Origin: Janibacter sp. HTCC2649
Lineage (GTDB): Bacteria > Actinomycetota > Actinomycetes > Actinomycetales > Dermatophilaceae
Length of the DNA stretch: 64,000 nucleotides
NCBI RefSeq assembly: GCF_000152705.1
Contig: NZ_CH672413.1
Location: forward strand, 3,104,139-3,168,138
Direction of reading: 5' to 3'
Shown in pieces: positions 43,533 through 54,462 of this stretch (position 1 is its first letter; each line of letters starts with the position of its first letter). The notes under the pieces were generated by a model. That model made no database searches, was not told where the DNA came from, and was given only the letters and a program-made list of their open reading frames with translations. The position numbers and the translations under genes were made by a program.

Positions 43533-44156
43533 GTGATTGACAACGCGCCTCGCCCCAGCCCGCAGACCTCGCGAGGTCGGGCCACCCGAGCGCGCATCGT
43601 CGAGGAGGCAGCTGCGCTGATGTACGAACGCGGGATCGCGGCGACCTCGATGGAGGACGTGATGCGAGCGACGGCGACGAGCAAGTCGCAGCTCTATCAC
43701 TACTTCGCCGACAAGTCGGCGCTGGTCTGCGCGGTCATCGAGCACCAACGCAACGCTGTGCTGGCTGGTCAGCAGCCCTTCCTTGACGACCTGGCCGATC
43801 TCGACGGTCTGCGTGCCTGGCGTGACCTGCTGGTCACGGGAAATCGTGAAGCCGCGACCTTCGGTGGTTGTCCGGTGGGGAGCCTCGCCGCCGAAGCGGC
43901 CACGGAGGTCCTCGCGCGCGAGACAACAGCTGCGGCGTATGCCGCGTGGCAGGGCCGGTTGGCGGCCGGACTGACGCGGATGCGTGATTCGGGTGAACTC
44001 AGTGAAGATGCCGACGTCGATGCGCTCGCGCTCGGCCTCCTGACCGCAGTTCAGGGCGGGCTACTGGTGTCCCAGATACTCCGCAGCGTCGCCCCGCTGG
44101 AGGTGGCGCTCGACCAAGCAATCGCCACGGTTCACGCCGCACAAAGGGGTTCGTGA
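43533..44156 (+). CDS. TetR family transcriptional regulator
   Basis: A 207-residue TetR protein: the N-terminal HTH RARIVEEAAALMYERGIAATSMEDVMRATATSKSQLYHYFADKSALV is classic, followed by an all-helical ligand domain of the LmrA/YxaF-like type (FGGCPVGSLAAEAA, ending LLVSQILRS). The GTG at 43533 appears leaderless. The palindrome upstream and its twin before the beta-propeller gene define a likely two-promoter regulon. Confidence 0.92.
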   Translation: MIDNAPRPSPQTSRGRATRARIVEEAAALMYERGIAATSMEDVMRATATSKSQLYHYFADKSALVCAVIEHQRNAVLAGQQPFLDDLADLDGLRAWRDLLVTGNREAATFGGCPVGSLAAEAATEVLARETTAAAYAAWQGRLAAGLTRMRDSGELSEDADVDALALGLLTAVQGGLLVSQILRSVAPLEVALDQAIATVHAAQRGS

Positions 44157-44182
44157 AGGCCCTCATGACTCGCAAGCCAGAA

Positions 44183-44234
44183 CGGACGCCCGACGCGGGT
44201 CGCAGTGTCCTTCGCGAACCGGGTCGGGCGTCCG
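44183..44234. terminator. bidirectional terminator hairpin between tetR and the beta-propeller gene
   Basis: CGGACGCCCGAC (44183-44194) and GTCGGGCGTCCG (44223-44234) form a perfect 12-bp stem with a 28-nt loop, placed between convergent stop codons at 44156 and 44253. The position fits a shared terminator, though the loop is long and no T-run follows. Confidence 0.55.
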
Positions 44235-44252
44235 AACCGTGTGCTGTCGGGA

Positions 44253-45362
44253 TCAGTGGGCGGCGATGCCCACTGCACCCGCCGGAAGGCCACCGATGGT
44301 CGAGAGCGCGCTCAGGGAGCCATCGCCCCGAACCGCGTAGCCGCCGACGGTGCCGTTGCCGAGCCGTGCGTAGAGGAAGCCACTGCCGTCGCTGAGGGCG
44401 ATGTCGCTGACCCCGGCGGCAGCCGTGCCGGTCCGACCGTCCGCGTCGAGGCGCGAGAGCGAGTCGTGTCGGCCGAGGCGGTAGCCGCTGATCGACTGTG
44501 ACCCGCCTCCGTTGCCGGTGTAGGCATAGCGGCCGTTGTCGGTCACCGCCACCCAGCAGGCGGCGGCCTGGTTGTTGCCGACCGAGGCGCTGATCGCGGT
44601 GAGCTCTCCGGCCTGCACGTCGTAGGTCGTGGCGGCGCTCGGGCCGGCTTCGGACACTGCGAGGGAGCCCGCAGGGGTGAAGGCGAATCCGAACGGGGTG
44701 GACCCGGATGACGGCGTGGTCGTCGTGGCGAAGGCGCTGCCGTCGCCGCGGAGCTGGAAGACATCGATGAGGCTGGTTGCCTTCTCGGTGACGACAGCCG
44801 AGTCGCCGTCGGGGCTGATCGACACCTGGGCGGCGCCGACTCCGTCAGCGCTCAGCGGTCGTGTCGAGCCCGCGATCCGGGTGAGCCGACCACCGAGGAC
44901 GCGGAAGGCGGTGACGTTGTTGCCGGCTCCAGCGTTGAGCGCGTAGAGCAGGTCGCCGCGCACGCTGACGCTGACGGGCAGGTCGCCGCCTGACGGAACG
45001 GTCGAGATCAAGTGCAGGCCCTTGCGGTCGACCCGGAACGACGAGATGGTGTCGGACCCGGCGTTGACGGCGTAGACGTGCTGTCCCGTGTCGTCCACGA
45101 CCAGCGCGTTCTGGGATCCCAGCCCTGCGCCGGTCCCATTGCCGCCGGTGGCGTAGGAGCCGGACGGGGTGAGGGTGCCGTTCGAGGCTCGGCGGTAGGC
45201 GATGACGGCGTTGCCGGCGACCTGGTTGCTCAGCACGTAGACGGCGGCGCCGCTGGGGGCCGATGAAGAGGGGAGTGCATTGGCGACCGCGGGGGTCGCT
45301 GCGAGGAGGGCGACGGCGGAGCCGAGGGCCATCCGGGTGAGGGTGGGGACGAGCTTGTGCAT
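44253..45362 (-). CDS. secreted beta-propeller protein, lactonase (YkgB/Pgl)-like
   Basis: A 369-residue exported protein with a signal peptide cleaved near PAVANALP and about seven repeated propeller blades (YVLSNQVAGNAVIAYRR, HVYAVNAGSDTISSFRVD, LLYALNAGAGNNVTAFRV, AQVSISPDGDSAVVTEK, YAYTGNGGGSQSISGYRL). These resemble 6-phosphogluconolactonase-like and YncE-like propellers, whose extracytoplasmic members are mostly of unknown function. The promoter carries the same operator as the TetR gene, so expression is probably controlled by that regulator. Confidence 0.82.
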   Translation of the reverse strand: MHKLVPTLTRMALGSAVALLAATPAVANALPSSSAPSGAAVYVLSNQVAGNAVIAYRRASNGTLTPSGSYATGGNGTGAGLGSQNALVVDDTGQHVYAVNAGSDTISSFRVDRKGLHLISTVPSGGDLPVSVSVRGDLLYALNAGAGNNVTAFRVLGGRLTRIAGSTRPLSADGVGAAQVSISPDGDSAVVTEKATSLIDVFQLRGDGSAFATTTTPSSGSTPFGFAFTPAGSLAVSEAGPSAATTYDVQAGELTAISASVGNNQAAACWVAVTDNGRYAYTGNGGGSQSISGYRLGRHDSLSRLDADGRTGTAAAGVSDIALSDGSGFLYARLGNGTVGGYAVRGDGSLSALSTIGGLPAGAVGIAAH

Positions 45363-45444
45363 CTGGGTCTCCTTGGTGGGGCCGGCGACTCGCGGTCAGC
45401 CGAGAGTGGATGTGACTCGCGGTCCGAGATACCCAAACAAGAAG

Positions 45445-45460
45445 TGGACCGTTCGGTCCA
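45445..45460. promoter_or_regulatory. TetR operator, second copy (beta-propeller gene)
   Basis: TGGACCGTTCGGTCCA differs from the tetR operator at 43496-43511 by one central base. It lies 82 bp before the beta-propeller start on the minus strand, with a possible -10 TATCTC about 11 bp further in (45428-45433). The two sites together indicate co-regulation. Confidence 0.7.
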
Positions 45461-45510
45461 GTGTTGCCCTGGGTGGGCCATTGCAACAGGCTCGCGCGGT
45501 TACGGGCGCC

Positions 45511-45951
45511 TTACCGGGTCCGCGAGGACCGAAGGGTCAGGGCAGCCAGTGCGGCGAGAGCCGCCAACCCCTCGAAGACGGCGCTCAACGACTTCTCGAA
45601 GAACCACACCGGCTCGTACATGGCCGGCAGTGGTCCCAGGGCGGGGATGTCGACATAGCGATAGAGGACCACCGCAGCCAGAGCGCTGAGGCCGATGGCG
45701 AAGGCGGAGATGAGAGCCGGACGACCGCCCCGCAAGAGCACCCATGCAGCAACGGCCAGCGCCAGCACGGCTTGGATCCGGAACAGGTTTCCCGCGCCGA
45801 TGCCGCTCGGTGCAGATTGCTGATAGCCATGCGCCAGCCGCAGGTGGACGGCGGCATCCACCAACAGCGACAGGGCGACGACCACGCGCAGGGTCAGCGG
45901 CACCAGGGTCGACGTGGTGCGGTGCCGAGGGCGGGTCGAGGCGGTGGTCAC
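45511..45951 (-). CDS. four-helix membrane protein of unknown function, paired with cupredoxin
   Basis: A 146-residue protein with four hydrophobic helices (about 20-40, 55-73, 82-100, 120-142), and DAAVHLRLAHGY after the first helix. It is similar in layout to small DoxX-like or DUF-type membrane proteins; no firm family. Its start overlaps the cupredoxin gene's stop by 4 nt (45948-45951), so it follows that gene in one operon and may help in copper or electron handling at the membrane. Confidence 0.7.
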   Translation of the reverse strand: MTTASTRPRHRTTSTLVPLTLRVVVALSLLVDAAVHLRLAHGYQQSAPSGIGAGNLFRIQAVLALAVAAWVLLRGGRPALISAFAIGLSALAAVVLYRYVDIPALGPLPAMYEPVWFFEKSLSAVFEGLAALAALAALTLRSSRTR

Positions 45952-46388
45952 TTCACGACCAGCGTGCTGGTCATGTTCCCGTGGAACGTGCAGACGAACG
46001 GGTAGCTCCCGGGCTTGCTCGGTGCGGTCAGCGTGGCCGTGCCGTTCGGGTCCACCTTGACGTCGAACCCGCCCTCCTTGGACGTGACCGTGTGGGCCTG
46101 TGAGTCGGAGTTCATGATCGTGATCGTGGCGCCGGGCGCGACCGAGGCGGGCACCTTGAAGGTGAAGTCGGCAATCGAGATGACCGCCTTCTCGGCGTCG
46201 GTCGTTGCTGGTGTGGATGGAGCCGCAGTCTGGGACGACGACGGTGAGGGCATGTCCGACATCGACATCGACGCGGACGGAGACGAGGACGGGGACGGTG
46301 CAGTGGGGCCGTCGTCGGACGAGCCGCAGGCCGTCAGGCCCAGAGCCAGTGCTGGGGCGAGCATGAGGAGTGCGATCTTGCGGGTCAT
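45948..46388 (-). CDS. cupredoxin-domain lipoprotein (blue copper protein)
   Basis: A 146-residue lipoprotein with lipobox LTAC (Cys about 20), a Ser/Pro/Met-rich linker including SMSMSDMPS (possibly copper-binding), then a plastocyanin-like domain: ISIADFTFKVPASVAPGATITIMNSDSQAHTVTS and, near the end, YPFVCTFHGNM. His in QAHTV, the Cys and His in CTFH, and the final Met form a type 1 copper site. It probably carries electrons or copper outside the membrane. The ATG at 46388 is chosen; the longer frame to 46430 lacks a signal sequence at its start. It is divergent from the CHRD gene. Confidence 0.9.
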   Translation of the reverse strand: MTRKIALLMLAPALALGLTACGSSDDGPTAPSPSSSPSASMSMSDMPSPSSSQTAAPSTPATTDAEKAVISIADFTFKVPASVAPGATITIMNSDSQAHTVTSKEGGFDVKVDPNGTATLTAPSKPGSYPFVCTFHGNMTSTLVVK

Positions 46389-46599
46389 GGTGATGCCTCC
46401 AGGATCAGGCGGCCGAGACAAGAGCCGCACTCAGCCATTCGGTGTGGGACCCGCTCCGGATTGCTCAACAGGGCGCGATCGGACCTCTTTGTGCGCAGAT
46501 CCAAGCGGATCCAATCCGTCAGCCGCTCTGTGTCGAACCCTGACTGTCCAAAGCACGCGACAGGCCCACCTCTGGGCCCACCAACAAGGGAGTTCACGC

Positions 46600-47370
46600 A
46601 TGCGAACCACATTGAAGCTTGGCACCGCCACCCTGGGGTCGGCGCTCCTGCTCACCCTCGGCGCCGGCATGGCACAGGCCGCCTCCGCGTCCGACGGCAA
46701 CACCATGGCGAAGCTGCGACCGGTGGCCCTCAATGGGGTTGACGCCAGCGGAACTGCGATGGTCACCGTCACGGGCAACCGCATCGACGTCACCATGGCC
46801 GCCTCCGGCCTGCTTCCCGACAGCCCGCACGCTGCACACATCCACTTCGCGGAGGAGGCACGTCACGAGTGCCCCACTGCCGCCGACGACAAGGATGGTG
46901 GCGGCACGCTGAACACGACCGAGGGTGGACCGGCATACGGCGGCATCGTGGTGTCGCTCACCAAGACCGGTGACACCTCCCCCAACAGCGGACTCGCCAT
47001 CGACCGCTTCGACACCGCTCCGGGCGGCAAGATCAGCTACGAGCGTGGCAGCATCAACGTCTCCTCCGAGGTCGCCGCCGCGATCTCCGCCGGCAAGAGC
47101 GTGGTCGTCGTGCACGGCGTGGACCACAACGACAACGGCAAGTACGACGGCGACGCCAAGAGCGACCTCGACCCGAAGCTTCCGACCGAGGCCACGGACC
47201 CGGCCATCTGCGGCGTTCTCGCCTCGGCTCCCTCCGGCGGCGTCCAGACCGGTGGCGGTGGCACGGCCGACAACAACCAGGCTCTCGGCCTGGCCCTCGG
47301 TGGCGGCTTCCTCCTCGCCGCCATGGGCACCGGTGCGTTCGCCACCCGCAAGGCGACCAACCGCATCTGA
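46600..47370 (+). CDS. CHRD-domain surface protein with sortase-type C terminus
   Basis: A 256-residue exported protein: signal peptide to about AQAASASDG, a CHRD domain (LRPVALNGVDASGTAMVTVTGNRIDVTMAASGLLPDSPHAAHIHF, SYERGSINVSSEVAAAISAGKSVVVVHGVDHN), then the tail GGVQTGGGGTADNNQALG, a hydrophobic helix and the basic end TRKATNRI. That three-part tail resembles a cell-wall sorting signal, although no LPxTG is present. The sortase gene begins one base before its stop. CHRD domains occur in surface proteins of largely unknown function. Confidence 0.85.
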   Translation: MRTTLKLGTATLGSALLLTLGAGMAQAASASDGNTMAKLRPVALNGVDASGTAMVTVTGNRIDVTMAASGLLPDSPHAAHIHFAEEARHECPTAADDKDGGGTLNTTEGGPAYGGIVVSLTKTGDTSPNSGLAIDRFDTAPGGKISYERGSINVSSEVAAAISAGKSVVVVHGVDHNDNGKYDGDAKSDLDPKLPTEATDPAICGVLASAPSGGVQTGGGGTADNNQALGLALGGGFLLAAMGTGAFATRKATNRI

Positions 47371-48077
47371 TGTCTCTCTCCACGAAGTTCGGTGACCGCC
47401 GCGGTGCTCTTGCCGCGGTGGTCACCGTGGTGCTTCTCGTGCTCGGTGGCGGGATCATGGCGAGGGCACTCACCACTCCCGGCCCGCCACCGCAGCCCGA
47501 CAGCAGCCAGGCGCTGCCCGCGACACCGAGTCCGTCCGCATCGGACGCTGTGCCGGGCGAGCCAACTGCGCCATCGGCGACTCCGAAAGCAGCGGCGCCC
47601 GCAGTCAACTTTGGTGCTCTCATGTCGCCCAGTGAGCCGGTGGCACTGCGCATTCCCGCCATCAAGGTCACCACCAAGGGACTTGTCGATCTGAACCTGG
47701 ACGCCAAGGGCGAGCTCGAGGCGCCCAAGAACGCCCAGCAAGCCGGTTGGTATGCCGGCGGTCCGACTCCCGGTGAGTTCGGCCCTGCGGTCATTGCCGC
47801 CCATGTGGACAGCAGCCGCATCCCAGCGGTCTTCTACAACCTCGGGAAGCTGAAGAAGGGCGACAAAGCCATGGTCGACCGCAAGGACGGCACCACCGCC
47901 ACCTTCGTCGTGGATCGCGTGGCGCGCTATCCCAAGGCGAAGTTCCCGACGTCGGAGGTCTACGCCGACACCGGCGGCCGCGCGGAACTCAGGCTGATCA
48001 CGTGCGGCGGAGACATCGACCCCAAGACCGGGCACTACGCGGACAACGTGGTGGCCTACGCCCACCTCGTCAGCTGA
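47370..48077 (+). CDS. class F-type sortase
   Basis: A 235-residue sortase with an N-terminal membrane helix (residues 13-34), a Pro/Ser/Ala linker and a sortase beta-barrel. The catalytic His is H145 in VIAAHVDSSR and the Cys is C212 in LRLITCGGDID, matching class F. The end reads GHYADNVVAYAHLVS, with no Arg after Cys212, so the third catalytic residue seen in most sortases is absent from its usual region. Coupling to the CHRD gene (TGATG overlap) suggests a dedicated substrate. Confidence 0.88.
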   Translation: MSLSTKFGDRRGALAAVVTVVLLVLGGGIMARALTTPGPPPQPDSSQALPATPSPSASDAVPGEPTAPSATPKAAAPAVNFGALMSPSEPVALRIPAIKVTTKGLVDLNLDAKGELEAPKNAQQAGWYAGGPTPGEFGPAVIAAHVDSSRIPAVFYNLGKLKKGDKAMVDRKDGTTATFVVDRVARYPKAKFPTSEVYADTGGRAELRLITCGGDIDPKTGHYADNVVAYAHLVS

Positions 48078-48103
48078 GGCCGACCCACGGTTGACGAGCG
48101 TGT

Positions 48104-49573
48104 TCAGCAGTTCGTGATGTGTGGATGCCCCTGTGCGGGGGCATCCACACCTTTTTGGGTGTCGGTGACCTGACGCGGACGCAGTGCTGCGGCCACGAGC
48201 CCGGCTGTGAGGAGGGCGACGGCCGCGTTGACGCCGATCGCGAGCCGTAGGCCGGGGACGCTCGTCGTAGCGGCCTGGCTGGCGACGATGGCCGCCATGA
48301 CGGGAGTCCCCAGGGTGATGCCGACCTGTTGGCTCATCGTGATGAGCCCCGTGGCCAGACCCTGCTGCCCCACGGGGACGCCATTGGTCGCGGTCACGAC
48401 GTAGCCGACGATCGCCACAAGGTTCGCCACGCCACCGATGAACGTCGCGACGAGAAGGGGGATGAGCCAGGTTCGGTTGTCTCCCACGAAGGCCAGTGGA
48501 GCGGTGGCGGCGCCCTGAAGGAGGAAGCCGGCGATGATCGCGTTCTTCGAACCGACCCGCGCGATGACTCGAGGTGCGGCCAGCCCTCCGAGGACCGTGC
48601 CGACTCCCAGGACCGCAAGGCTGAGTCCTGCGCTGATGGCGGTGTAGCCAAGGACGTCCTGGAGGTAGAGCGTGAGGAGGAAGACGAGCGAGGTCTCGAT
48701 GGCGAACGCGAGCAGTCCCGCGACGTTGCCCCAGGCGACGTTGCTCCGTCGAAGAAGGGCTGGCTGGATGAGTGGTTCGGTGACGCGCGACTCGATCTTC
48801 CAGAACCAGCCGAACAGGACGATCGATCCAGTGATCGGCAGCCACGACCCGGTGGCCGCCCAACCGGACTGACCGGCGGTAGTGATGCCATGGACGAGAG
48901 ATACGAGGGCAAGGGTCACTGTGATGGCACCCGGCAGGTCGAGCCGTGGGCGGTGATCGGCCCGGACATCGGTGAGCGCCCGGGGTGCCAGGACCAGGAC
49001 GACCAACGCGATGAGGACGTTGATGAAGAACGCCCAACGCCAGCTGACGACGCCGGTGAGCAGGCCACCGAGGACGGCGCCGGTCGTGAAGCCTGCCGCC
49101 ATGAGGGCGCCGTTGAGGCCCAATGCTCGAGAGCGGGCGCGGCCCTCGGGGAACATCGAGGTCAGGAGTGACAGGGCGGCGGGCGTGACCATGGCGGTGG
49201 CCGTGCCCTGGGCGACCCGCGCCGCAAGCAGCAGGACGGATTCCTGGGCCAGGCCGCCGACCATCGAAGACGCGCCCAGCAGGGCGATGCCGACGATGAA
49301 CAGACGCTTGCGTCCGAGGACATCGGCTACCCGGCCGAAGAACAGGGTGAACCCCGCTGCGCACAGGGCGAAGGCGGTGACGATCCACTGCAGGTTGGCG
49401 GTCGCGAAGCCCAGATCGGCCCCGATGTGGGGGAGTGCGACGTTGAGGATGGAGAAGTCGACGGCCAGGGTGAAGTTGGCGGTGAGCAGGACGGTGAGGC
49501 CGACGCGTTGGTGCGTGCTCAGTCGCTCGTCGGGCAGGGGGTCGATGCGGTCGGACAGGTGTGGGTGACTCAT
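48104..49573 (-). CDS. MFS drug exporter, DHA2 (14-helix) family
   Basis: A 489-residue EmrB/QacA-type exporter: LTVLLTANFTLAVDFSILNVALPHIGADLGF with the motif C-like NVALP, the loop GRVADVLGRKRLFIVG, and AQGTATAMVTPAALSLLTSMFPEGRARSRALG. About 14 helices are visible. The ATG at 49573 is chosen because the frame to 49714 runs into the divergent regulator gene. It is divergent from an XRE regulator, a common arrangement for inducible efflux. Confidence 0.9.
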   Translation of the reverse strand: MSHPHLSDRIDPLPDERLSTHQRVGLTVLLTANFTLAVDFSILNVALPHIGADLGFATANLQWIVTAFALCAAGFTLFFGRVADVLGRKRLFIVGIALLGASSMVGGLAQESVLLLAARVAQGTATAMVTPAALSLLTSMFPEGRARSRALGLNGALMAAGFTTGAVLGGLLTGVVSWRWAFFINVLIALVVLVLAPRALTDVRADHRPRLDLPGAITVTLALVSLVHGITTAGQSGWAATGSWLPITGSIVLFGWFWKIESRVTEPLIQPALLRRSNVAWGNVAGLLAFAIETSLVFLLTLYLQDVLGYTAISAGLSLAVLGVGTVLGGLAAPRVIARVGSKNAIIAGFLLQGAATAPLAFVGDNRTWLIPLLVATFIGGVANLVAIVGYVVTATNGVPVGQQGLATGLITMSQQVGITLGTPVMAAIVASQAATTSVPGLRLAIGVNAAVALLTAGLVAAALRPRQVTDTQKGVDAPAQGHPHITNC

Positions 49574-49676
49574 GCGGCCCACGTTCACAGCCTGCGGACG
49601 CGGCAGCCAGACCTCTGGCTTGCCTACCCCCGACAGGAGCAGGCACGCGCGGGAGCGATCGAGGACACTGGTCGAC

Positions 49677-50540
49677 ATGGAGTCCTCGCTGCGCGCTGCT
49701 GGCTCTCCGGTCACCGAGCTGGGGGAGTTCCTGCGTTCTCGGCGCGACGCCCTGTCGCCGGTCGACGCGGGTGTGCGCGGCTACGGCCGGCGACGGGTGC
49801 CGGGTCTGCGGCGCGAGGAGTTGGCTCAGCTCGCCGGTGTCTCCGTGACCTACCTGACCAGGTTGGAGCAAGGCCAGTCGCAGAACGCCTCTGACGCAGT
49901 GATCGACGCGTTGGCCCGGGCGTTGCAGCTCGACGGCGACGAGCGTGCCCACCTCCTCGCGCTCGCCCACCCTGCCCCGGCCAGACCTCGCCGCGCGACC
50001 AGGCCCGAGGCTGCCAGGGCCGGAGCCCAACAGCTGCTGCACTCGATGACGGAGACGCCGGCTCTGCTCCTCGGTCGGTTCAACGACATCCTCGCGTGGA
50101 ACCGGCTCGGCCACCTGCTCCTCGCGGGTCACCTCGACTTCGCAGCGCCGGCACGAGCAACGCTGCGCCCCAACCAGATTCGCCTCCTGTTCTTGGACTC
50201 CCACACCCGCGAGCTGCATCGTGACTGGGCCACCGAGACGGCGCTGGCGGTCTCGTCGATCCGCTTCGTCGCAGCGCAGTTCCCTGACGACCGCCGCTTG
50301 GCCGAGCTCATCGGCGAGCTGAGCCTCAAGAGCCCCGAGTTCGCCTCGTTGTGGGCCAAGCACGCCGTGAAGCTCTGCACGAGTGGCACCAAGGCCTTTC
50401 ATCACCCCCACGTCAGCGACCTCGACCTCGACTACGAGGTCCTCCACCTTCCCGAAGGCAATGGGCAGCGGCTGCTCACCTACACGGCTCCTGCGGGCAG
50501 CGCATCGTCAGCCGGGCTGCGCCTGCTCGCGTCCCGCTGA
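49677..50540 (+). CDS. XRE family regulator with MmyB-like ligand domain
   Basis: A 287-residue protein. The N-terminal HTH_31/XRE domain is [53 protein letters not shown]; an MmyB-type PAS-like domain follows ([79 protein letters not shown]). These regulators often control neighbouring oxidoreductases or exporters, here the divergent DHA2 pump. The ATG at 49677 has GAGGA 9 nt upstream. Confidence 0.9.
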   Translation: MESSLRAAGSPVTELGEFLRSRRDALSPVDAGVRGYGRRRVPGLRREELAQLAGVSVTYLTRLEQGQSQNASDAVIDALARALQLDGDERAHLLALAHPAPARPRRATRPEAARAGAQQLLHSMTETPALLLGRFNDILAWNRLGHLLLAGHLDFAAPARATLRPNQIRLLFLDSHTRELHRDWATETALAVSSIRFVAAQFPDDRRLAELIGELSLKSPEFASLWAKHAVKLCTSGTKAFHHPHVSDLDLDYEVLHLPEGNGQRLLTYTAPAGSASSAGLRLLASR

Positions 50541-50698
50541 CCCCGTGCCTTCGGACCTACACAACGGGCGTCGAGCTGCCCTGCCCATGCGGGGCCGAGC
50601 CCCAGAGGCTGCCCTTGTGTATGTCCATCGGGACCGTGGCGCGTCCGTTCGGGTGGTGTCGAGACTGTTCGATGGGGAACAAGGGGGCCAACCCAAGA

Positions 50699-50719
50699 GT
50701 TGAGTCGAGTGAACGCAAG
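50699..50719. promoter_or_regulatory. HAIR element (HspR site), upstream copy
   Basis: GTTGAGT-N7-ACGCAAG, two mismatches from the HspR consensus CTTGAGT-N7-ACTCAAG. It lies 16 bp before the -35 box of the dnaK promoter. Confidence 0.65.
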
Positions 50720-50734
50720 TTTTGGAACCTGAAT

Positions 50735-50763
50735 TTGCCACACGGCATACACCGTCCTAACTT
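50735..50763 (+). promoter_or_regulatory. dnaK promoter
   Basis: TTGCCA (50735-50740) and TAACTT (50758-50763) with a 17-bp spacer, flanked by two HAIR elements. The spacer carries a GGCATAC motif. The -10 overlaps the first bases of the downstream HAIR box, consistent with repression by HspR. Confidence 0.65.
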
Positions 50764-50781
50764 GAGTGCAAGCAACTCAAC
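50761..50781. promoter_or_regulatory. HAIR element (HspR site), downstream copy
   Basis: CTTGAGT-N7-ACTCAAC (50761-50781), one mismatch from the HAIR consensus, overlapping the -10 region of the dnaK promoter and 25 nt before the ATG. Confidence 0.8.
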
Positions 50782-50806
50782 CAGCACAACACGCAAGGAG
50801 ATCCAC

Positions 50807-52713
<1,907 letters not shown>

Positions 52714-52717
<4 letters not shown>

Positions 52718-53376
52718 CGGACCCGCGTATGCCGGGTGACGACGAGGTCTTCGACGGCGAGATCGTGGATGAGGAGTCCTCGGACGCAATCAACACCGAG
52801 TCGGCCAATGACGGCGAGGAGGTGGCTCCGGCGCAGGCCGGGGCCACCGCCTCGGTGGCGGACCAGATCGACGCCATCGACGTGGGTGACACCGACCTTG
52901 GTGACGCTGGCGTGACCGGCGACGCGCACCCCGACACGGCACTCGCGGCCCAGCGGCTCGACGACCTCCAGCGGCTCAACGCGGAGTACGTCAACTACAA
53001 GCGTCGCGTCGACCGTGACCGGGCGAGTGTCCAGGAGCGTGCCGTGCGCGACGTCCTCGAGTCGGTGCTGCCGGTCCTCGATGACATCCAGCTCGCGCGC
53101 GACCACGGTGACCTCACCGACGGCCCGTTCGCGGCGATCGCCGACAAGCTCGAGACCAGTCTCGGTAAGTTCGGGCTGACCCGCTTCGGTGGCGTCGGCG
53201 AGGTCTTCGACCCGATGCAGCACGAGGCCCTCATGCACGCCGCCTGGGATGCCTCCAACCCGGAGCTGCCGACCGACGCGACGGCCACCACCGTCGTCCA
53301 GGTGCTCCAGCCCGGCTACCGGACCGGTGACCAGGTCCTGCGCCCCGCGCGCGTGGCCGTCGCTGACCCTGAATGA
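52714..53376 (+). CDS. grpE: nucleotide exchange factor GrpE
   Basis: A 220-residue GrpE. A long acidic low-complexity N terminus (to about residue 75) precedes the coiled-coil [24 protein letters not shown] and the C-terminal beta domain [24 protein letters not shown], ending [21 protein letters not shown]. It releases ADP from DnaK. The GTG start overlaps the dnaK stop by 4 nt; an in-frame ATG at 52729 is a less coupled alternative. Confidence 0.96.
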
Positions 53377-53413
53377 TGCAGTGTGAATCGTCGTCTCTTG
53401 AGGGAAGGCGCTG

Positions 53414-54460
53414 ATGGCCAGTCAGGACTGGTTCGAGAAGGACTTCTACGCGATCCTCGGCGTCTCGAAGGACGCTGACGCGACCGCGATCAAGAAGGCC
53501 TACCGCAAGCTCGCCCGCACGCATCACCCGGACAAGAACCCGGGCGATGCGGGCGCCGAGCAGAAGTTCAAGGACATCGGCGAGGCCAACGCGGTGCTGT
53601 CCGACCCCAAGCAGCGCGAGGAGTACGACGCGGTCCGCCAGATGGCGCACGGCGGCGCTCGCTTCACCGCTGGTGGTCCGGGTGGCAACGGTGGCTTCGA
53701 CGACGTCTTCAGCGCCTTCGGCGGTGGCGGCGGTTCGCGCATGCGCTTCGACACCGGTGGTGGGTCGTCCTACGGCGGCTACCCCGGTGGGGGTGGTGGC
53801 GAGGACATCAACGACCTGCTGTCGCAGATGTTCGGTGGCGCGGCCGGCGGTGCCGCTGGTCGCGGTGGACAACCGGGGTATGCCGGTTACGGCGCCCCTC
53901 GCGGTCCCCGCAAGGGTGCCGATGTCCAGGCTTCCACGACCCTGCCGTTCCGCGACGCAGTCGAGGGTTCGACGGTCACGTTGCGCACTGCTGAGGGGCG
54001 CACCATCACGGCGCGCATCCCGGCCGGCGTCAAGGACGGTCAGAAGATCCGTCTGCGTGGCAAGGGTCAGCCCGGCGAGCCCGGTGCTGCGGCGGGTGAC
54101 CTCATGCTCGCCGTCTCCGTCGAGAAGCACCCTGTCTTCGGACGCGAGGGTGACAACCTGACGATCGACCTGCCGGTGACCTTCGCCGAGGCTGCCCTCG
54201 GTGCGACTGTTGCGGTGCCCACCCTCGACGGCCACAACGTCAAGGTGCGCATCGCTCCCGGCACGCCCTCTGGTCGCGTCCTGCGCGTCAAGGGTCGCGG
54301 TGTCGTGGGCAAGAACTCGACCGGCGACCTGCTCGCCAAGGTCCACGTCGTCGTGCCGGAGGCGTTGTCCGACGAGGCTCGTGAAGCCATTGAGGTCCTG
54401 CAGGCCGAGGCCGAAGGTGTCGACCCGCGGGCCGAGCTCGTCGAGAAGGCCAAGGCCTGA
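53414..54460 (+). CDS. dnaJ: DnaJ-family co-chaperone without zinc finger (type B, CbpA-like)
   Basis: A 348-residue J protein. The J domain (residues 9-75) has the HPD motif in [11 protein letters not shown]; a Gly/Phe-rich stretch (about 80-155) follows; then DnaJ C-terminal domains I and II begin at [24 protein letters not shown]. The four CxxCxGxG zinc repeats of DnaJ are absent and the chain has no cysteine there, so it is a class B (Hsp40/CbpA-like) protein in the main chaperone operon. The ATG follows GGGAAGG by 6 nt. Confidence 0.93.
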   Translation: MASQDWFEKDFYAILGVSKDADATAIKKAYRKLARTHHPDKNPGDAGAEQKFKDIGEANAVLSDPKQREEYDAVRQMAHGGARFTAGGPGGNGGFDDVFSAFGGGGGSRMRFDTGGGSSYGGYPGGGGGEDINDLLSQMFGGAAGGAAGRGGQPGYAGYGAPRGPRKGADVQASTTLPFRDAVEGSTVTLRTAEGRTITARIPAGVKDGQKIRLRGKGQPGEPGAAAGDLMLAVSVEKHPVFGREGDNLTIDLPVTFAEAALGATVAVPTLDGHNVKVRIAPGTPSGRVLRVKGRGVVGKNSTGDLLAKVHVVVPEALSDEAREAIEVLQAEAEGVDPRAELVEKAKA

Positions 54461-54462
54461 CC

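Noticed and set aside
46600-47370. LPxTG sorting motif in the CHRD protein
   Set aside because: No LPxTG or close variant is present; only a Gly/Thr-rich GGVQTGGGGT segment precedes the C-terminal helix.
47037-50447. A 1136-codon open frame on the minus strand
   Set aside because: It runs antisense across the CHRD, sortase and MFS genes. It is an artefact of high-GC codon bias: the translation is low-complexity Arg/Gly/His-rich and matches no fold, whereas the genes in the other frames show clear families.
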